Part shown: piece by piece, positions 15,118-23,332 of the stretch
Layout of the letters: each line of letters starts with the position of its first letter
How positions within the stretch are numbered: position 1 is the first letter of the stretch
Assembly (NCBI GenBank): GCA_964552465.1
Contig: CAZKGR010000009.1
Span: 1 to 64,000 of the forward strand
Length of the DNA: 64,000 nt
Reading direction: 5' to 3'
DNA from: BMS3BBIN04 sp964552465
Lineage (GTDB): Bacteria; Electryoneota; Electryoneia; Electryoneales; Electryoneaceae
Translations under genes and position numbers: made by a program
The notes under the pieces: generated by a model
The model's database searches: none
Seen by the model: the letters and a program-made list of their open reading frames with translations, nothing else
Told to the model about the DNA's origin: nothing

Positions 15118-16434
15118 TCAGCGCGCAATAACTACATGTCGCGTTTGCCATTCTGCGGTCTGCGCGGCGGTGACTCGTTCTGCGACGACACCTTGTAACG
15201 GTGAACCAACGATTGCGTGTACGGTGGGCAAAATCGTGTTGTCAGTCGGCTCCGGATTCTCGTGGAGGCGCAGAACGAGCATGCTGCGAGGCGCGTTACC
15301 CATGGATTCGGTCAGGCCTCCGATGACATAGTCACCGTCTGGCAGAAGACGGATGCACCATGCGTCATCCATCCCGATTCCGCCGAAATGGTATGTCCAG
15401 ATGAAGTTGCCGTCCGGGTCGGACCGTCCGACGAACACCTGATTTTGTTCTGCGAATGTGCCTGTGAGTCCTGTGACGATATAGTCACCGTTGGGTAGAA
15501 TGTCGATACTGCGTCCGAACTCTGTAGGTGGTGTTCCGATCACGGATCGCCAGAGAAACTCGCCGTTCTCGTCGAAACGGAGCAGCCAGATATCGCCGAT
15601 GGTCAGCTGGCCCATGCCGAACGATTCTGTCTTACCGGCACCGATGAAACCGCTGCCGTCGGGTAGCGTCTGGAATTCGTAGATGTGGTCTTTATACTGT
15701 CCGCCGTGGGTTGTGTACCACAGCAGGTTACCTTGCAGGTCGACTTTCGCGAGGATGGCGTCGCGCATGCCTACGCCGGTGGACCATGTACGTCCACCGA
15801 CCACATAGCCATCGACAGCCACGTCGATCGACCACGCTTCGTCGTCATCGAACAAGCCACCGTAGGTCTGCCACCATTCAATTTGCCCCAGCGAATCGGT
15901 TTTGCTGATGAACACATTCTCGGCAGAGTCGATTGTTGCCCCGTTGAAATGCTCGAACCAGCCGGTGATGATATAGCCGCCATCCGGAGTGACTTCGACA
16001 TCGCGTGTAAAACTGGGGTAGTCACTGCGGTATGTGCGTTCCCACTGAACCAGGCCCAAGCTGTCTGTGCGCACGAGATACGCCGAGCCCGTTCCCGCAC
16101 GCCAGTCGGTACCAGCGATAACGAATCCACCATCGGACGTTTTCGCGAGGCCATATCCCTTTTCGGCAGTCATGTCACCGATCTCACGTGACCAGATTGT
16201 GTTGCCGTTAAAGTCGAGCTTGAGCAGCCACAGGGCGGGCAGGGGTGGAGCGTCCGCATACATGGATTTGGTACCTGTAACCACGATACCATCTCCCACG
16301 ATCTCAATATCCATTGCGTTGCTATTTCCGATCTCACCGAATGCGCGTGTCCAGACCACTTCCGGCTGAGCGAATGCTGAGGCAGGCAAAATCAGGAGTG
16401 CGAGTAACATCAGTTTCAGGAATAAACGAAACAT
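15118..16434 (-). CDS. Secreted beta-propeller protein (PQQ/delta-60-like repeats)
   Basis: The 438-residue product has a signal peptide (MFRLFLKLMLLALLILPASAFAQ) and a GAGGTG ribosome site. The body is made of about seven repeats of 50-55 residues with the pattern GGxFxVxGxT...AxLxKxDxxGxxxWxxxxGG (for example GGFVIAGTD, GDYIVTGLTG, GDYVIGGLT, each following a W-rich strand). This is typical of secreted propellers that resemble the SBBP/delta-60 families. Unlike its neighbours it lacks a recognisable PNPFN sorting domain; its C-terminus (EWQTRHVVIAR) is atypical. It may be exported by another route or its sorting domain may be lost. Confidence 0.75.
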   Translation of the reverse strand: MFRLFLKLMLLALLILPASAFAQPEVVWTRAFGEIGNSNAMDIEIVGDGIVVTGTKSMYADAPPLPALWLLKLDFNGNTIWSREIGDMTAEKGYGLAKTSDGGFVIAGTDWRAGTGSAYLVRTDSLGLVQWERTYRSDYPSFTRDVEVTPDGGYIITGWFEHFNGATIDSAENVFISKTDSLGQIEWWQTYGGLFDDDEAWSIDVAVDGYVVGGRTWSTGVGMRDAILAKVDLQGNLLWYTTHGGQYKDHIYEFQTLPDGSGFIGAGKTESFGMGQLTIGDIWLLRFDENGEFLWRSVIGTPPTEFGRSIDILPNGDYIVTGLTGTFAEQNQVFVGRSDPDGNFIWTYHFGGIGMDDAWCIRLLPDGDYVIGGLTESMGNAPRSMLVLRLHENPEPTDNTILPTVHAIVGSPLQGVVAERVTAAQTAEWQTRHVVIAR

Positions 16435-16511
16435 ACATCACCTCATTCAATTATATATGCGATCAAGATAACTGATACTGATTCGAGATGTTAGGAATTA
16501 CGCCAGAAAAT

Positions 16512-16544
16512 TGAAAAATCCGGCACATGTATTTGTGCCGGATT
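16512..16544 (-). terminator. Terminator of the LVIVD-repeat gene at 16598
   Basis: On the minus strand AATCCGGCACAAATACATGTGCCGGATT is followed by TTTCAATTTT. It lies 54 bases past the stop codon. Confidence 0.88.
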
Positions 16545-16597
16545 GAATGAGTTCATGTCGCTATTAGCGACTTTCTTTGTTCATCCCTTCACAACTA

Positions 16598-19147
16598 TTA
16601 CTTGATAAGCACGACTTTCTGCACACTGGACCAGCCGTTCGCGGACGCGTACACGAAGTACACACCACCCGCGAGATTTGATGCGTCAAAGCTCAGCGTG
16701 TGCGACCCGGTTGAATACTGACCGTTTGCCAGCTCGGCGACCTGCTGGCCGGTGATGTTGAATATGGATACATTCAGTTCAGCCGCTTCCGGCAGGTTGA
16801 CACTGAGGGTTGTGCTTGGGTTGAACGGATTCGGATAAGCACGGCTGATGGCATAGTCAACTGGCTGATCTGATCCATCTTCGTTACCATCAACGTAGCC
16901 AGCGAAAGCTTGTTCATACCCCCGCGCTGTCCATCCTGATGCGCCAGTGCAGTTTGCTGGTGGACCTGCAATAACCTCGAATGGAAACTCATCCTGATCC
17001 ATGATTTCGAACGGATAAGCTCCGCAATACATCCGATAGGTATAGTTCCCAACCGGCGCATTGATCGGGATGAGCTGCACGATATTCTGAACATCGATCA
17101 CGGTGTTCGGACCTACGGGGAAATCCTCGATCTGCCAGATGGGACCGTATTCGAAACCGCTCGGTAGCAGCGCTGTCGTCCAGATATCGAGGAAGAAGAT
17201 TGGGTTCAACGTACTTACCAAGTGAGCGCTATATACGAAACTACCACCCTGTTGTACGATAAGCGGATCAGCTGCGGTCAAGGTCACTTCGACGAATGGT
17301 TCTACCCATCCAGCAGCCTCGCTGCAATCGAGAATCAGGAAGGAAAACCAGTCTGCGATATATGCGGTCACACCCGTGACAGCCACCGCCGTGGTGTTAC
17401 CATTGTTGTTATAGTAGCCTGTTTCCACCGGAATTGCTGGAGTGGTGAGATCAATTACGCGAAGGCCGGATTCACTATCAGCGACATACGCGAAGCTTCC
17501 CGCGACTGCTACGCCACATGCATAGCCCGGCGTATCGAGAAAACTAAGCTCGCTGGGAGTAGATGGATTGCTGACGTCAATCACACGTAAACCGTCTGTC
17601 AAATCCGCAACGCACGCATAGTTGCCCGCCACCGTAACCCCGCGTGCATAACCCGGTGTGTCGCATAAGCCTACCTCGGTCGGGGTAATCGGATTGCTGA
17701 TATTAATCACGCGCAACCCTGAGAGGTTCTCCGCGACGTATGCATAATTTCCAGCCACTGCAACGTCATAGGCATATCCCGGTGTATCAAAAAAGCCAAC
17801 CTCATTGGGTGTGGACGGATTACTCACGTCAATCACACGCAAGCCGCCAGACCAATCCGCGACGTACGCGTAATTGCCTGAAACGGCGACATTTAACGCG
17901 TAGCTCGGCGTGCTACAGAAGCCGAGCTCGGTTGGGGCGGACGGATTGCTGACATCGATCACGCGTAGGCCATCCTCATCGTCCGCGATGTAGGCGTAAT
18001 TACCTGCTACCGTGACGCCCTTTGAATAGCCCGGAGTATCGCAGAAACCAACCTCGGTTGGCATGGATAGGTTGCTGATATCAATCACACGTAAGCCGCC
18101 AACACTCCAATCTGCGATGTACGCGTAATTACCAGCAACCGCGACGCCATAAATCGTGCCTTGGGTGTCGTAGAATCCGGTTTCGATTGGGAGATACGGA
18201 TCAGCAATATTGATCACGCGCAAGCCGGCGATGCTAGCCGCGACATAAGCGTACGTGCCTGCAACTGCGACGCCATTTGCGCTAGACGCGGTGAGGTAGG
18301 ATCCCAGATTGTTGGGCGAAGACGGATCACTGACATCGATTATATCCATGCCGTAACTACCATACGCCAAATACGCGTAGCTACCTGCCACCGCTACGTG
18401 ATATGCGTAGCCTATAGTGTCGTAATACCCGGTCTCGACAGGTGTTGACGGATCGCTGACATCGATCACCCGCATTCCCGCATTGTCATCCGCAACGTAC
18501 GCATAGTTACCGACCACAGTGACGCTACGAGCAGATCCCGGCGTATCAAGAAAGCCAACCTCGACGGGTGTGGACGGATCGCTGATATTGATCACGCGTA
18601 ATCCAGCATCCCAGGCAGCGACATAGGCATAGCTGCCGACCACAGTGACGCCATATGCATTGCCCGGTGTTAACAGGAAGCCGGTTTCGACAGGTGTGGA
18701 CGGATCGCCGACATTGATCACTCGCAAGCCGCCGGTATAATCTGCGACGTAGGCGTAAAAGCCCGATACTTCAACATCGTTTGCATTGCCCGGCGTATCA
18801 AGAAAGCCAACCTCGACGGGTGTGGACGGATCACTGACGTCGATCACGCGCAGTCCGCTCTCACGGTCGGCAACGTACGCGTAGCCACCGGTTATACAGA
18901 CGCCTAGTGAATAATCTGGCGTGTTGTAATATCCAACCTCATCCGGCGAAGATGGATCACTGATATCGACGATTCGTAATCCGGTCTGACCCGCAGCCAC
19001 ATAGGCGTGAGTGCCGACAACTTCAACATCCCAGCAAAAATCCCAGATATCGTACAATGAACCCACTTGGCTGACATCGAGGCTGTCCTGAGCAACTGCT
19101 GAACACCACAGGCATGCGATGCTCGCGATGATGATGAGAGTTCTCAT
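16598..19147 (-). CDS. T9SS-exported LVIVD-repeat beta-propeller protein
   Basis: The 849-residue product starts at an ATG with AGGAGG and GGGGG upstream and has a signal peptide (IIASIACLWCSAVAQ). About 13 tandem LVIVD repeats of 42 residues fill residues 25-600, each with the core AYVA...GLRVIDVSDPSTPVEVG. Repeats are very similar to each other, especially 8-12 (shared ...NPSTP.E.GF.DTPGYA). Then come the recurring ~100-residue domain (VTLTAADPLIVQQGGSF to FPFEVI), a Trp-containing linker, and a sorting domain (YPNPFNPST, ITGQQVAEL, SSVQKVVLIK). It is likely a surface binding or adhesion protein. The high similarity between repeats suggests recent expansion or gene conversion. Confidence 0.88.
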   Translation of the reverse strand: MRTLIIIASIACLWCSAVAQDSLDVSQVGSLYDIWDFCWDVEVVGTHAYVAAGQTGLRIVDISDPSSPDEVGYYNTPDYSLGVCITGGYAYVADRESGLRVIDVSDPSTPVEVGFLDTPGNANDVEVSGFYAYVADYTGGLRVINVGDPSTPVETGFLLTPGNAYGVTVVGSYAYVAAWDAGLRVINISDPSTPVEVGFLDTPGSARSVTVVGNYAYVADDNAGMRVIDVSDPSTPVETGYYDTIGYAYHVAVAGSYAYLAYGSYGMDIIDVSDPSSPNNLGSYLTASSANGVAVAGTYAYVAASIAGLRVINIADPYLPIETGFYDTQGTIYGVAVAGNYAYIADWSVGGLRVIDISNLSMPTEVGFCDTPGYSKGVTVAGNYAYIADDEDGLRVIDVSNPSAPTELGFCSTPSYALNVAVSGNYAYVADWSGGLRVIDVSNPSTPNEVGFFDTPGYAYDVAVAGNYAYVAENLSGLRVINISNPITPTEVGLCDTPGYARGVTVAGNYACVADLTDGLRVIDVSNPSTPSELSFLDTPGYACGVAVAGSFAYVADSESGLRVIDLTTPAIPVETGYYNNNGNTTAVAVTGVTAYIADWFSFLILDCSEAAGWVEPFVEVTLTAADPLIVQQGGSFVYSAHLVSTLNPIFFLDIWTTALLPSGFEYGPIWQIEDFPVGPNTVIDVQNIVQLIPINAPVGNYTYRMYCGAYPFEIMDQDEFPFEVIAGPPANCTGASGWTARGYEQAFAGYVDGNEDGSDQPVDYAISRAYPNPFNPSTTLSVNLPEAAELNVSIFNITGQQVAELANGQYSTGSHTLSFDASNLAGGVYFVYASANGWSSVQKVVLIK

Positions 19148-19258
19148 GACCCCCTCCTCCTGTATTAGGATCTTAAACTAAAGTCCTAACTTACAGTTTA
19201 GTTCCGTTTGCGGGGTTGTCACAAGAGAAATCATGAAATACTAGTTAATTCTGCCGAG

Positions 19259-19288
19259 TGAAAAGCCACAGCAAGTCGCTGTGGCTAT
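19259..19288 (-). terminator. Terminator of the FG-GAP gene at 19314
   Basis: On the minus strand AGCCACAGCGACTTGCTGTGGCT is followed by TTTC. It lies about 25 bases past the stop codon. Confidence 0.8.
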
Positions 19289-19313
19289 TGTAGTTGGCAA
19301 GAGTGAAAGGAGT

Positions 19314-21134
19314 CTATTTGAGCAGTACAACCTTCTGCACTTCCGACCAGCCGTTCGCGGATGCGTGCACGAAGTACACCCCGCCTGATAGACGTGATGC
19401 ATCAAAGTTCATCACGTGCGAACCGGCGGCATATTGCCCATTCGCCAGTATCGCAACCTGCTGGCCAGTCACGTTGAACACGGACACATTCAACTCACCC
19501 GCCTCCGGCAGGTTGACACTCAGTGTTGTGCTTGGGTTGAACGGGTTCGGGTAGGCCGTGCTCATGCCGTATTCCATAGGCAGTACAACAGGCTCGACCA
19601 TTTCTTCAGCAGCAATGTCAATTGATCCGGAAGCGTCCCAGTTGGTTATGGCATCTGTCTGCCCGCCCACGGCCAATTTGGTGAAACCGAAAGTGTCGGT
19701 GAGGCGAAATTCATCCATTGAACCGGCGTTCGCGATGAACGCGTAGTTGCCTTCCGGTGCGAACGCTGGAATGTTCTGATCCAATCCGGAGAATAGCATG
19801 CTTAACGTTGCTGGCATGGTGAACGGCCTCGTGAACAGCGGGCCATATCGCTCACCATCTGGAAGCAAGAGTTCGGTCCAATAGGTAAGCCCTCTGATTC
19901 GGTTTGGGGTGTCATTGGTCAATTCCAAAGCGTATTGCAGCGTTCCACCCCCAGGAGGGATTACGGTAACACCCGGCGTGATCGTTATGGTCTGATCAAC
20001 GGGCTGTTCCCACCATTTCATCTGACCCGCGTCATGTGTTCCTGCCAAAACATCCATCGCGCCATCACCATTCATGTCCGCAATGTCAACTGGCCAGACA
20101 CCTTCGTATGAGCCTCCGACCTGATGTGGCACCCACACGGACGCATCGCCATTCACATTCTCCCACAACAGGATACGGTTATCAAACTGCAATCCCTGTA
20201 CAACATCAATGTCGCCGTCTGCGTCGAAGTCTGCTGCAACGACTTCCCTCGAGCCTGGGTAATTGTCATTAATATCAAAATCCAGCACCCCTTCAGACCA
20301 TGACCCATCGTCTTCCTGAAGCCAGTAAACAACCCCGTTATCAATGTAGTCCACCCCCAGAAGATCTGTGTCCCCATCTCCATCAAGATCCGCTGAAGTG
20401 ATGTGTTTGTTGCTGCTATATGCATCACTAAGTAAATGAAATGTCCAAGTTTCACCCTGGCCATCCTCATTCGACCACCAGACAAACAGTCCCGGGTGAT
20501 CAGCTGCCCCCAACACATCGATGTCGCCATCATTATCAACATCGGCTGTGTTCACATGGGAGATATTTTCAATGGCGGGATCGATTATCGTTTCAGTCCA
20601 CGTCAACCCATCGCCGTCAACATTCTCCCACCATTTCACATATCCTTCATCATCGCCCGATCCAGCGACCACGTCCACGTCCCCATCACCGTCGATGTCG
20701 GCAGCGCTCACAGATGGCACACCACTGAATTGTGGTTGAATAATGTGGTATATGATATCTTCAGCAGGCGCACTAATGTCTTCCATCCAGTACGCTTGAT
20801 GCGTAGCATAGCTGATTCCAACCATATCCATAATTCCGTCGTTGTTCACGTCAACGACTTCGGTAACATTGTAGCCTGATCGAAGAACAGTCTCCTCCCA
20901 GACAAGGCCGCTACCATCCACGTTAATCCATCTACCGAGGAAAGGTTCATATGACGGATATCCAATCACATCCTGGTCTCCATCACCATCCAAATCAACC
21001 GCGTGAATAGTCGGGAGTCCACCGTTGTATGGATCGCCGGCTTCGCCATCGATGACGTGATCGTTCCAAGCCAGTTGCCCGAGTGAAATCACCGGCAACA
21101 GCAACAATACAATAGTCCACAGAAGGTTTCTCAT
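19314..21134 (-). CDS. T9SS-exported FG-GAP/VCBS-repeat protein
   Basis: I chose the ATG at 21134 (GAGGGGG upstream, then MRNLLWTIVLLLLPVISLGQ); the frame is open further upstream without a signal peptide. The 606-residue product carries about seven FG-GAP repeats of roughly 50 residues with calcium-binding DxDGDGDxD loops (for example AVDLDGDGDQDVIG, AADIDGDGDVDVVAG) and WWEN...G strands, forming a propeller. The recurring domain (ITITPGVTVIPPGGG to FGFTKL) and a sorting domain (YPNPFNPST, VTGQQVAIL, SEVQKVVLLK) follow. Its sorting domain is nearly identical to that of the LVIVD protein at 16598, so the two tails share recent ancestry. Confidence 0.88.
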   Translation of the reverse strand: MRNLLWTIVLLLLPVISLGQLAWNDHVIDGEAGDPYNGGLPTIHAVDLDGDGDQDVIGYPSYEPFLGRWINVDGSGLVWEETVLRSGYNVTEVVDVNNDGIMDMVGISYATHQAYWMEDISAPAEDIIYHIIQPQFSGVPSVSAADIDGDGDVDVVAGSGDDEGYVKWWENVDGDGLTWTETIIDPAIENISHVNTADVDNDGDIDVLGAADHPGLFVWWSNEDGQGETWTFHLLSDAYSSNKHITSADLDGDGDTDLLGVDYIDNGVVYWLQEDDGSWSEGVLDFDINDNYPGSREVVAADFDADGDIDVVQGLQFDNRILLWENVNGDASVWVPHQVGGSYEGVWPVDIADMNGDGAMDVLAGTHDAGQMKWWEQPVDQTITITPGVTVIPPGGGTLQYALELTNDTPNRIRGLTYWTELLLPDGERYGPLFTRPFTMPATLSMLFSGLDQNIPAFAPEGNYAFIANAGSMDEFRLTDTFGFTKLAVGGQTDAITNWDASGSIDIAAEEMVEPVVLPMEYGMSTAYPNPFNPSTTLSVNLPEAGELNVSVFNVTGQQVAILANGQYAAGSHVMNFDASRLSGGVYFVHASANGWSEVQKVVLLK

Positions 21135-21485
21135 CGTATCCCCCTCGCAGAATAGATAAAACACGTCTCGGTTCAATATAGCTGGTATAGCTCGGATATA
21201 CTCAGTTTTCTTGTATTTATTGAATCTACCAGAGGTTACGACTCCTGGAGCAGATCTGTCAAAGCCTTCTTTGATATGCACAGTGCAACAGGTTCATTTA
21301 GCCGTTCCCAGAATTGGTAGTCACGGTCCAGTCGTTCAACTGTCTCCCGGAAAAGTTGAGTATTTGGGGGTTCCGTCTACCTTTAGCCTCCAGTTGCGAT
21401 TAGATTGCGCGTTGTGTGTTGGTCAGGACAATCTGCCAGCACTCCGCCTGCAACGTCCATGAACTCTTGTGACGAGGAAACTGTG
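21135..21485. other. Gene-free 351-bp divergent gap
   Basis: This gap lies between the starts of two divergently transcribed T9SS cargo genes and must carry both promoters. Open frames crossing it are upstream extensions of the flanking genes without start signals. I see no repeat hairpin or RNA gene, which is notable because most other gaps of this size in the window hold repeats. Confidence 0.5.
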
Positions 21486-23117
21486 ATGAAAGCCGTTGCC
21501 CTGATTTTCAGCCTGTTGTTGATCGCCTCAATAGCCTCCGCACAGATCTACCCGCCTTCCGGGTTGAACGCCAACCATGACGGTGACGGCACCGTTACGC
21601 TCTCGTGGAGCGCTCCACCGATTGCCGGCATCTCCGGTCCACGCGACCTGGTCGACTGGCCTGAAACTGACCACGAGCGACGAAACTGGAACCTTGACTG
21701 GGATGCTATTCAGAAAGAATGGGAAGATTTGCAAGCGTCCCGTGACGAGCTGGACGATTTCGTGTTCTATTTCCTGTACCGTAACGGTGAACAGATCGAA
21801 ATGGTGTGGGATACAGAATTCGTGGACGTCTTGCCGCAGACAGGGACATACGCGTATGCCGTGTCAGCGTTTTACGACGATGGCGAATCGGAATTGACCT
21901 CAGAATCCGTCGTCACGTGGTATGATCAGGTCAACTTCGTGATCAATGAAGATTTCAATGATGGCGTGCTTCCGGATGGCTGGATTGTCGAAGCAAATAT
22001 TGCGTCATATACATGGCATGTTGATGATGCACCATTTCAATACCAGACCGACTTTCCAACCCCGTTGTGTTGGGTGGATTCTGATGGTGCCGGCAATGGT
22101 CCTCACTTTCAGGAACGCTTGATAATGCCCAATTTTGACTTCAGCGAAACCAGTCTGGTCGAGTTAACGTTTGACTATTTCTTCATGGAGTACATACAAG
22201 AGCACTTGTATGTGGAATACAGGCTGAATGGTGGACCATGGAACACCTTCGTCGATTACACGGAGGAGGGCACCTACTTTGATGTCGTGCTGGATATGAC
22301 AGGTCCTCTGGCTGGCCAGCAGGATGCAGACATCTGTTTCTTTTATGACGATTTGGATAACTGGGGATTTTATGCCGGTGTTGACGACGTTTTGCTTCAA
22401 CGGGACCAGGTAAATCCTGATCCGGTAGTTCTTGATCTGATTGGGATGGAAACGAACATTGGTGAGTCGGGCGGTGTAGTTGGTTATGACATTCACTTTA
22501 TCAGTCAGCTTCCAAACACAATCCAGAATGTCAAATACTGGGCTACTGTAACCACACCCAGTGGAGTTGAATCTGAGCCGGTCGCGTTTACCAGATTCAC
22601 TCATACTCCACTCATGGATGTGCTCTACCGTTTCCTGCAACTGTATGTCCCGGCCGATGCAATTCCGGGTGAATACACGTTTAACGGCTATGTCGGCCTG
22701 AGCATAAACAATCCATTGATCGGGGATACGTTCACTTTTGTCAAGCAGGGTGAAGCGAATACTGCCGGTGACTATGTGGTCGATCCGTCGGAATGGATCA
22801 GCTACGGTCTGGCGGAACAATTTGGCGAAACGAGTACGGTTGAAGTGCCGTCAGCGTTCGCGCTGGACGCTGCATATCCGAATCCGTTCAATGCGATGAC
22901 GACGTTAACGCTTCACCTGCCGGAATCCTCGCCGGTGACGGTTGCCGTATACAACACGCTTGGTCAGCAGGTCACGACTTTGGCAGATGGGCATTTGAAT
23001 GCCGGTATGCATAGTCTGGTCTTTGATGCCTCAGGATTGGCGAGTGGGCTGTATTTCGTCCGCGCGGAAGTTCCTGGACAGTTCAGCGAGATGCAAAAAG
23101 TTGTGATGATGAAGTAG
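21486..23117 (+). CDS. T9SS-exported fibronectin/cleaved-adhesin-like protein
   Basis: The ATG at 21486 follows GAGGAAACTGTG and opens a signal peptide (MKAVALIFSLLLIASIASAQ). A fibronectin type III-like domain (YPPSGLNANHDGDGTVTLSWSAP, then FYFLYRNGEQI) spans residues about 21-155. A second beta-sandwich around 160-320 (NEDFNDGVLPDGW, ... YHVEYRLNGGPW-like strands and DDVLL) resembles the cleaved-adhesin or MAM/laminin-G-type lectin fold. The recurring domain follows (ends DTFTFVKQ), then a sorting domain (YPNPFNAMT, TLGQQVTTL, MQKVVMMK). Probable surface adhesin. The same two-part beginning reappears inside the gingipain-like protein at 47734. Confidence 0.82.
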   Translation: MKAVALIFSLLLIASIASAQIYPPSGLNANHDGDGTVTLSWSAPPIAGISGPRDLVDWPETDHERRNWNLDWDAIQKEWEDLQASRDELDDFVFYFLYRNGEQIEMVWDTEFVDVLPQTGTYAYAVSAFYDDGESELTSESVVTWYDQVNFVINEDFNDGVLPDGWIVEANIASYTWHVDDAPFQYQTDFPTPLCWVDSDGAGNGPHFQERLIMPNFDFSETSLVELTFDYFFMEYIQEHLYVEYRLNGGPWNTFVDYTEEGTYFDVVLDMTGPLAGQQDADICFFYDDLDNWGFYAGVDDVLLQRDQVNPDPVVLDLIGMETNIGESGGVVGYDIHFISQLPNTIQNVKYWATVTTPSGVESEPVAFTRFTHTPLMDVLYRFLQLYVPADAIPGEYTFNGYVGLSINNPLIGDTFTFVKQGEANTAGDYVVDPSEWISYGLAEQFGETSTVEVPSAFALDAAYPNPFNAMTTLTLHLPESSPVTVAVYNTLGQQVTTLADGHLNAGMHSLVFDASGLASGLYFVRAEVPGQFSEMQKVVMMK

Positions 23118-23155
23118 TGTCGCGAAACGTATTTACGAATCTATTACTGCCTGAA

Positions 23156-23187
23156 AGCCCGGTGTGCTATTACACCGGGCTGTTTTT
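23156..23187 (+). terminator. Rho-independent terminator
   Basis: AGCCCGGTGTgctatTACACCGGGCT is followed by GTTTTT. It lies 38 bases past the stop codon of the preceding gene. Confidence 0.9.
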
Positions 23188-23332
23188 CAGCCACGATATT
23201 CAGCTCGTTCTCTCCGAGGCAGTCTATGTGCTATTATCAGAATATTTGGGAGATTTCAGACTTGAGGGAATAAATAGCGTTACTATTGAGAACAATTGAT
23301 AAGGATACAACTTTACCCACTTGGGGGTAAGA

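Noticed and set aside
22164..22820. Long open frame (218 residues) antisense to the adhesin-like gene
   Set aside because: It lies wholly opposite a gene with signal peptide, recognised domains and ribosome site; it has no start signals and no recognisable protein features.
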